From Candidatus Bipolaricaulota bacterium (GTDB lineage: Bacteria > Bipolaricaulota > Bipolaricaulia > RBG-16-55-9), in the NCBI GenBank assembly GCA_015487455.1, contig WFPR01000090.1, forward strand, positions 1 through 9,034: a DNA stretch of 9,034 nt. Reading direction: 5' to 3'. Of the stretch, positions 6,458-9,034 are shown in pieces; the first letter of the stretch is position 1, and each line of letters starts with the position of its first letter. A program made the position numbers and the translations under genes. Under the pieces are notes generated by a model, which was not told the DNA's origin, ran no database searches, and saw only the letters and a program-made list of their open reading frames with translations.

Positions 6458-7601
6458 GGCGCTGCGCGCGCGTTACGGCCCTTCCATTCAGCTTGGCTAC
6501 GTCGGGACGCGCCGCGGCCTCGAGGCCCGCGTGCTCGCCCAACGGCCCCAAAAGGGGCTGGGTGTTGACGTCGAGTTCTTCCCCATCCGGGCGCGGGGGA
6601 TCGAGCGCCGCCCCTCGTTGGGCGCGCTCCGGGCGCTCGGGGAGAACGTCGTCGGGATGCTCCAGGCGCTCGAAATTTTGAGGCGCTTCCGGCCCCAGCT
6701 CGTGATCGGGACGGGCGGCTACGCGGCGTTCGGGCCCGTGTTCTGGGCCGCGAAGTTGGGGCTTCCCACGGCCATTCACGAGCAGAACGTCGTGCCCGGC
6801 CTGGTGACCCGGCTGCTGGCCCCGCTCGTCGACCGCGTCTGGCTCGCGTACCCTGAAACGGCTCGATTTCTGGCGGCCCGCGCCCATCCCGAGGGGCTGC
6901 GCGTGGTGGGCGTGCCGCTCCGCCCCGCGGTGCTCGCGGCCCGCGCCCTCCGCCCCGAGGAGGCCAAGCGCGCGCTGGGGCTCGCCCCCTCGACGGGGCT
7001 GATCCTGGTGCTCGGCGGCTCGCACGGCGCCCGCCCCCTCCACGAGGCCCTCCTCGCCCGCCTCGACGCGCTGATCAGCGCTAAAGCGGATGCGCAGCTG
7101 GCGATCCTGGCCGGGCGCGAGGCCGCCCGCCTGCGTGAGCGACTTCGGGCGCTCCCCCCGAGCGCTCGGGAGCGCGTCCGGGTGCTGGGGCACACGCCCG
7201 ACGTCGGGCTCTGGATGCGGGCCGCGGACGTGGCCGTCTCGCGGGCCGGGGGCGTGACGCTGGCCGAGCTGATGGCTTTGGGGGTGCCCACGGTCGCGGT
7301 CCCCTGGCCCGGCGCCGCCGACGACCATCAAACGGCGAACGCCCGCTGGTGGGCCGAGCGCGGCGCCTGCCGCTTACTTCTCGAAGCCCGGCTCGACCGC
7401 CTGGCGGACGAGGCGCGGGCGTTGCTCGAGGACGGGGCCGCGCGGCGACGCTTGACTCAACGGGCCCGGGCGCTCAGCCGCCCCGAGGCCCTCGATCAGA
7501 TGAGGAGGGAGGTCGAACGCTGCCTTGACGCACACACCACAACCACGACGCGGACACGAACGTACAAGCGAGGACGGGCGCGCCCCCCTGCCCGCGTGTA
7601 G
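6381..7601 (+). CDS. murG: UDP-GlcNAc--undecaprenyl-PP-MurNAc-pentapeptide GlcNAc transferase
   Basis: Peripheral inner-membrane GT-B transferase that converts lipid I to lipid II with UDP-GlcNAc. TTG start at 6381 gives 406 residues, longer than the roughly 355 of E. coli MurG. The N-terminal domain has the glycine loop GGGTGGHFYP (G11-P20, H17), IGTGGYAAFGP and AIHEQN (H133-N136). The C-terminal donor domain has the GGS loop (212-214), SRAGG (S287-G291) with E296 in LAELMALG, and DDHQTANA (H316, Q317). These match the UDP-GlcNAc site of the family. Two small departures are SRAGG for the usual SRAGA and GLVTR for the usual GLTNR. The start lies within ftsW (77-nt overlap) and the end within murC (77 nt), suggesting coupled translation. 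The C-terminus ends in a Thr/Arg-rich tail (HTTTTTRTRT) outside the conserved fold. Confidence 0.95.
   Translation: MAATRRVLVAGGGTGGHFYPAWALLEALRARYGPSIQLGYVGTRRGLEARVLAQRPQKGLGVDVEFFPIRARGIERRPSLGALRALGENVVGMLQALEILRRFRPQLVIGTGGYAAFGPVFWAAKLGLPTAIHEQNVVPGLVTRLLAPLVDRVWLAYPETARFLAARAHPEGLRVVGVPLRPAVLAARALRPEEAKRALGLAPSTGLILVLGGSHGARPLHEALLARLDALISAKADAQLAILAGREAARLRERLRALPPSARERVRVLGHTPDVGLWMRAADVAVSRAGGVTLAELMALGVPTVAVPWPGAADDHQTANARWWAERGACRLLLEARLDRLADEARALLEDGAARRRLTQRARALSRPEALDQMRREVERCLDAHTTTTTRTRTYKRGRARPPARV
7508..7513 (+). promoter_or_regulatory. Likely Shine-Dalgarno site for murC inside murG
   Basis: GGAGGT ends 11 nt before the TTG at 7525, a little farther than ideal. An adjacent AGGAGG at 7503-7508 is farther still. 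No ATG or GTG start occurs in the murC frame between here and the conserved GIGGDGMS. Confidence 0.5.
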
Positions 7602-9018
7602 CGCGCTCGAGCTCGAGGGCAAGGGGGAGCGCTATCACCTCGTCGGCATCGGCGGGGACGGCATGAGCGCCCTGGCGTGGATCCTCCACGACCAAGGCCT
7701 GGCCGTCCGCGGCTCCGACTTGAGGGAGAACGCCCGCACCCGCGGGCTGCGGGCCGCGGGCGTTCCCGTGCACCGGGGCCACGACCCCGCGCACCTGGAG
7801 CCGCCTGCCCTTGTGGTCTACTCGTCGGCCGTCCGCCCCGACAACGTCGAGCTGCGGGCGGCGCGGGCGGCGGGCTGCCCCGTCCACCACCGCCAGGAGC
7901 TGTTGGCGGCGCTGCTGGCGCTCCGCCGCGCGATCGGGGTCGCGGGGACCCACGGCAAGACGACCACCACGGCCATGGTCGCCGCCCTCCTGGGCGCCGC
8001 GGGGCTCGACCCCGCTTATCTGATCGGGGCGCCGACGCCCACCCTGGGCGAGCGCCACGCCCGCTGGGGCGACGGCGAGTGGCTCGTGGCCGAGATCGAC
8101 GAGAGCGACGGCCACTTCACCCGCTTCCGCACCGAGATCGCCGTGGTCACCAACGTCGGTCTCGACCACCTGAGCCACTACAGGAGCGAGGCGGCGCTGG
8201 TCGCGGCCTTCGCCCGCTTCGTGGCCCGGAGCCGCGTCGCGGTGCTCTCGGCCGACGACCCCCACACGCCCGCGCTCGCCCGCCACGCCAAAAGGGCGCT
8301 CACCTTCGGCGTCTCCGGCGCCAGCGCGCCCAGCGCGCGCGCCCGCCGCCCCCCCGCCCTCGGGGCGGACCTCGTCGCCTACGACGTCGAGCAGCACCGC
8401 CTGCGCACCCGCGCCCGGCTCGTCTTCCGGGGCGAGGCGGTCGGGGAGCTGGAGCTGAACGCCCCCGGCGTCCACAACGTGCGAAACGCCCTGGCCGCCC
8501 TGCTCGTCGGGCACCTCGTCGGGCTCGACTTCGGCCCGATGCTCCGGACGCTGAGGCGCTTCCGGCTCCCCGAGCGGCGGTTTCAGATCTTGGAGGAGAA
8601 CGGCGTCGTCGTCGTGGACGACTACGCCCACCTGCCCGAGCAGATCGAGATGAACTTGGAGGCGGCGCGGCGCGGCTGGCGACCCCGGCGGGTGATCGCC
8701 GTCTTCCAGCCCCACCGCTACACGCGCCTGAGCTACTTGAACGGGCACTTCCCCCGGGCGCTGCGCCGCGCCGATTGGGTGCTCGTCACGGACATCTACC
8801 CCGCCTTCGAGGACCCGATCCCCGGCGTCGACGCGCGCCGCGTCGTCGACGCCCTGGAGCGCGAGCACGCCCGGGTGCACTACGCGCCGAGTGCTCAAGA
8901 GCTCTATGAGTTCTTGTCGAGGCGGGTGGAGCCCGGCGACTTCGTGATCGGCTTCGGGCCGGGCGACGTCTGGCAGGCGCTCCACCGCCTGGCCCGCGAG
9001 GCCCGCAAGGGGCGCTGA
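7525..9018 (+). CDS. murC: UDP-N-acetylmuramate--L-alanine ligase
   Basis: Cytosolic ATP-dependent ligase that adds L-Ala to UDP-MurNAc, the first peptide step of peptidoglycan synthesis; 497 residues from TTG 7525. Domain 1 holds YHLVGIGGDGMSALA. The ATPase domain has GTHGKTTTT (K145), EIDESDGHF (E190, E193) and TNVGLDHL (D214, H215). Domain 3 follows with GVHNVRN, RRFQ, DDYAHLPEQ (D365-Q373), VFQPHRYTR, DIYPAFEDPIPGV and GFGPGD. ESD rather than the EYD of Mpl supports MurC. Oddities: L370 replaces the second His of the usual DDYxHHP, HLS replaces HLD after the Mg-site His, and GGDGMS replaces GGIGMS. The start is uncertain. TTG gives about 36 residues before the nucleotide fold, more than usual, and the first 26 codons are read out of frame over the murG end. 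A CTG at 7588 would give a more typical length but has no clear ribosome site. Confidence 0.93.
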   Translation: MTHTPQPRRGHERTSEDGRAPLPACSALELEGKGERYHLVGIGGDGMSALAWILHDQGLAVRGSDLRENARTRGLRAAGVPVHRGHDPAHLEPPALVVYSSAVRPDNVELRAARAAGCPVHHRQELLAALLALRRAIGVAGTHGKTTTTAMVAALLGAAGLDPAYLIGAPTPTLGERHARWGDGEWLVAEIDESDGHFTRFRTEIAVVTNVGLDHLSHYRSEAALVAAFARFVARSRVAVLSADDPHTPALARHAKRALTFGVSGASAPSARARRPPALGADLVAYDVEQHRLRTRARLVFRGEAVGELELNAPGVHNVRNALAALLVGHLVGLDFGPMLRTLRRFRLPERRFQILEENGVVVVDDYAHLPEQIEMNLEAARRGWRPRRVIAVFQPHRYTRLSYLNGHFPRALRRADWVLVTDIYPAFEDPIPGVDARRVVDALEREHARVHYAPSAQELYEFLSRRVEPGDFVIGFGPGDVWQALHRLAREARKGR

Positions 9019-9034
9019 GCCCGAGCCGAAACGA

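Noticed and set aside
5053..6681. 542-codon + strand frame across ftsW and into murG
   Set aside because: Its product is Arg/Ala/Pro-rich without motifs, while ftsW and murG in the other frames are clear.
7474..8985. 503-codon open frame on the - strand opposite murC
   Set aside because: It mirrors murC codon by codon in a high-GC gene, and the product has no family motif. murC on the + strand has many conserved motifs.

Overview
The window is very GC-rich (about 70 % or more by eye) bacterial DNA with six genes, all on the + strand: two cytosolic metallopeptidase genes, then a run of cell-wall and division genes in the classical dcw order murD-ftsW-murG-murC. The organism makes peptidoglycan. 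Strong GGAGG Shine-Dalgarno sites, two TTG starts and tightly overlapping genes fit a compact high-GC genome, perhaps a thermophile-type lineage such as Deinococcus-Thermus or an uncultured relative. The phylum cannot be settled from this sequence.

Region by region: (1) 1-1568, an M17 leucyl aminopeptidase whose first few codons probably lie left of the window. (2) 1569-1696, a 10-bp GC hairpin whose loop begins with the -35 element of a good sigma70-type promoter for the next gene. (3) 1697-3412, an M3-family oligoendopeptidase. (4) 3413-3740, 328 bases without a gene, filled with strong hairpins and ending in the murD ribosome binding site. (5) 3741-9018, murD, a 98-base gap, then ftsW, murG and murC, which overlap one another and are almost certainly one transcript.

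How the genes work together: MurC adds L-Ala to UDP-MurNAc and MurD adds D-Glu to UDP-MurNAc-L-Ala. MurG adds GlcNAc to lipid I to make lipid II, and FtsW polymerises lipid II into septal glycan. The usual upstream members murE, murF and mraY are not here; two peptidase genes take their place. The peptidases could share peptide or amino-acid recycling with the cell, but nothing links them functionally to the cluster.

The window is mostly ordinary housekeeping sequence, and I see no sign of a defence system, mobile element, CRISPR array or new enzyme system. The points worth a second look are the structured leader before murD, unusual substitutions at normally conserved Mur-ligase positions in both MurD and MurC, two gene overlaps of exactly 77 nt, and the promoter embedded in a terminator-like hairpin.
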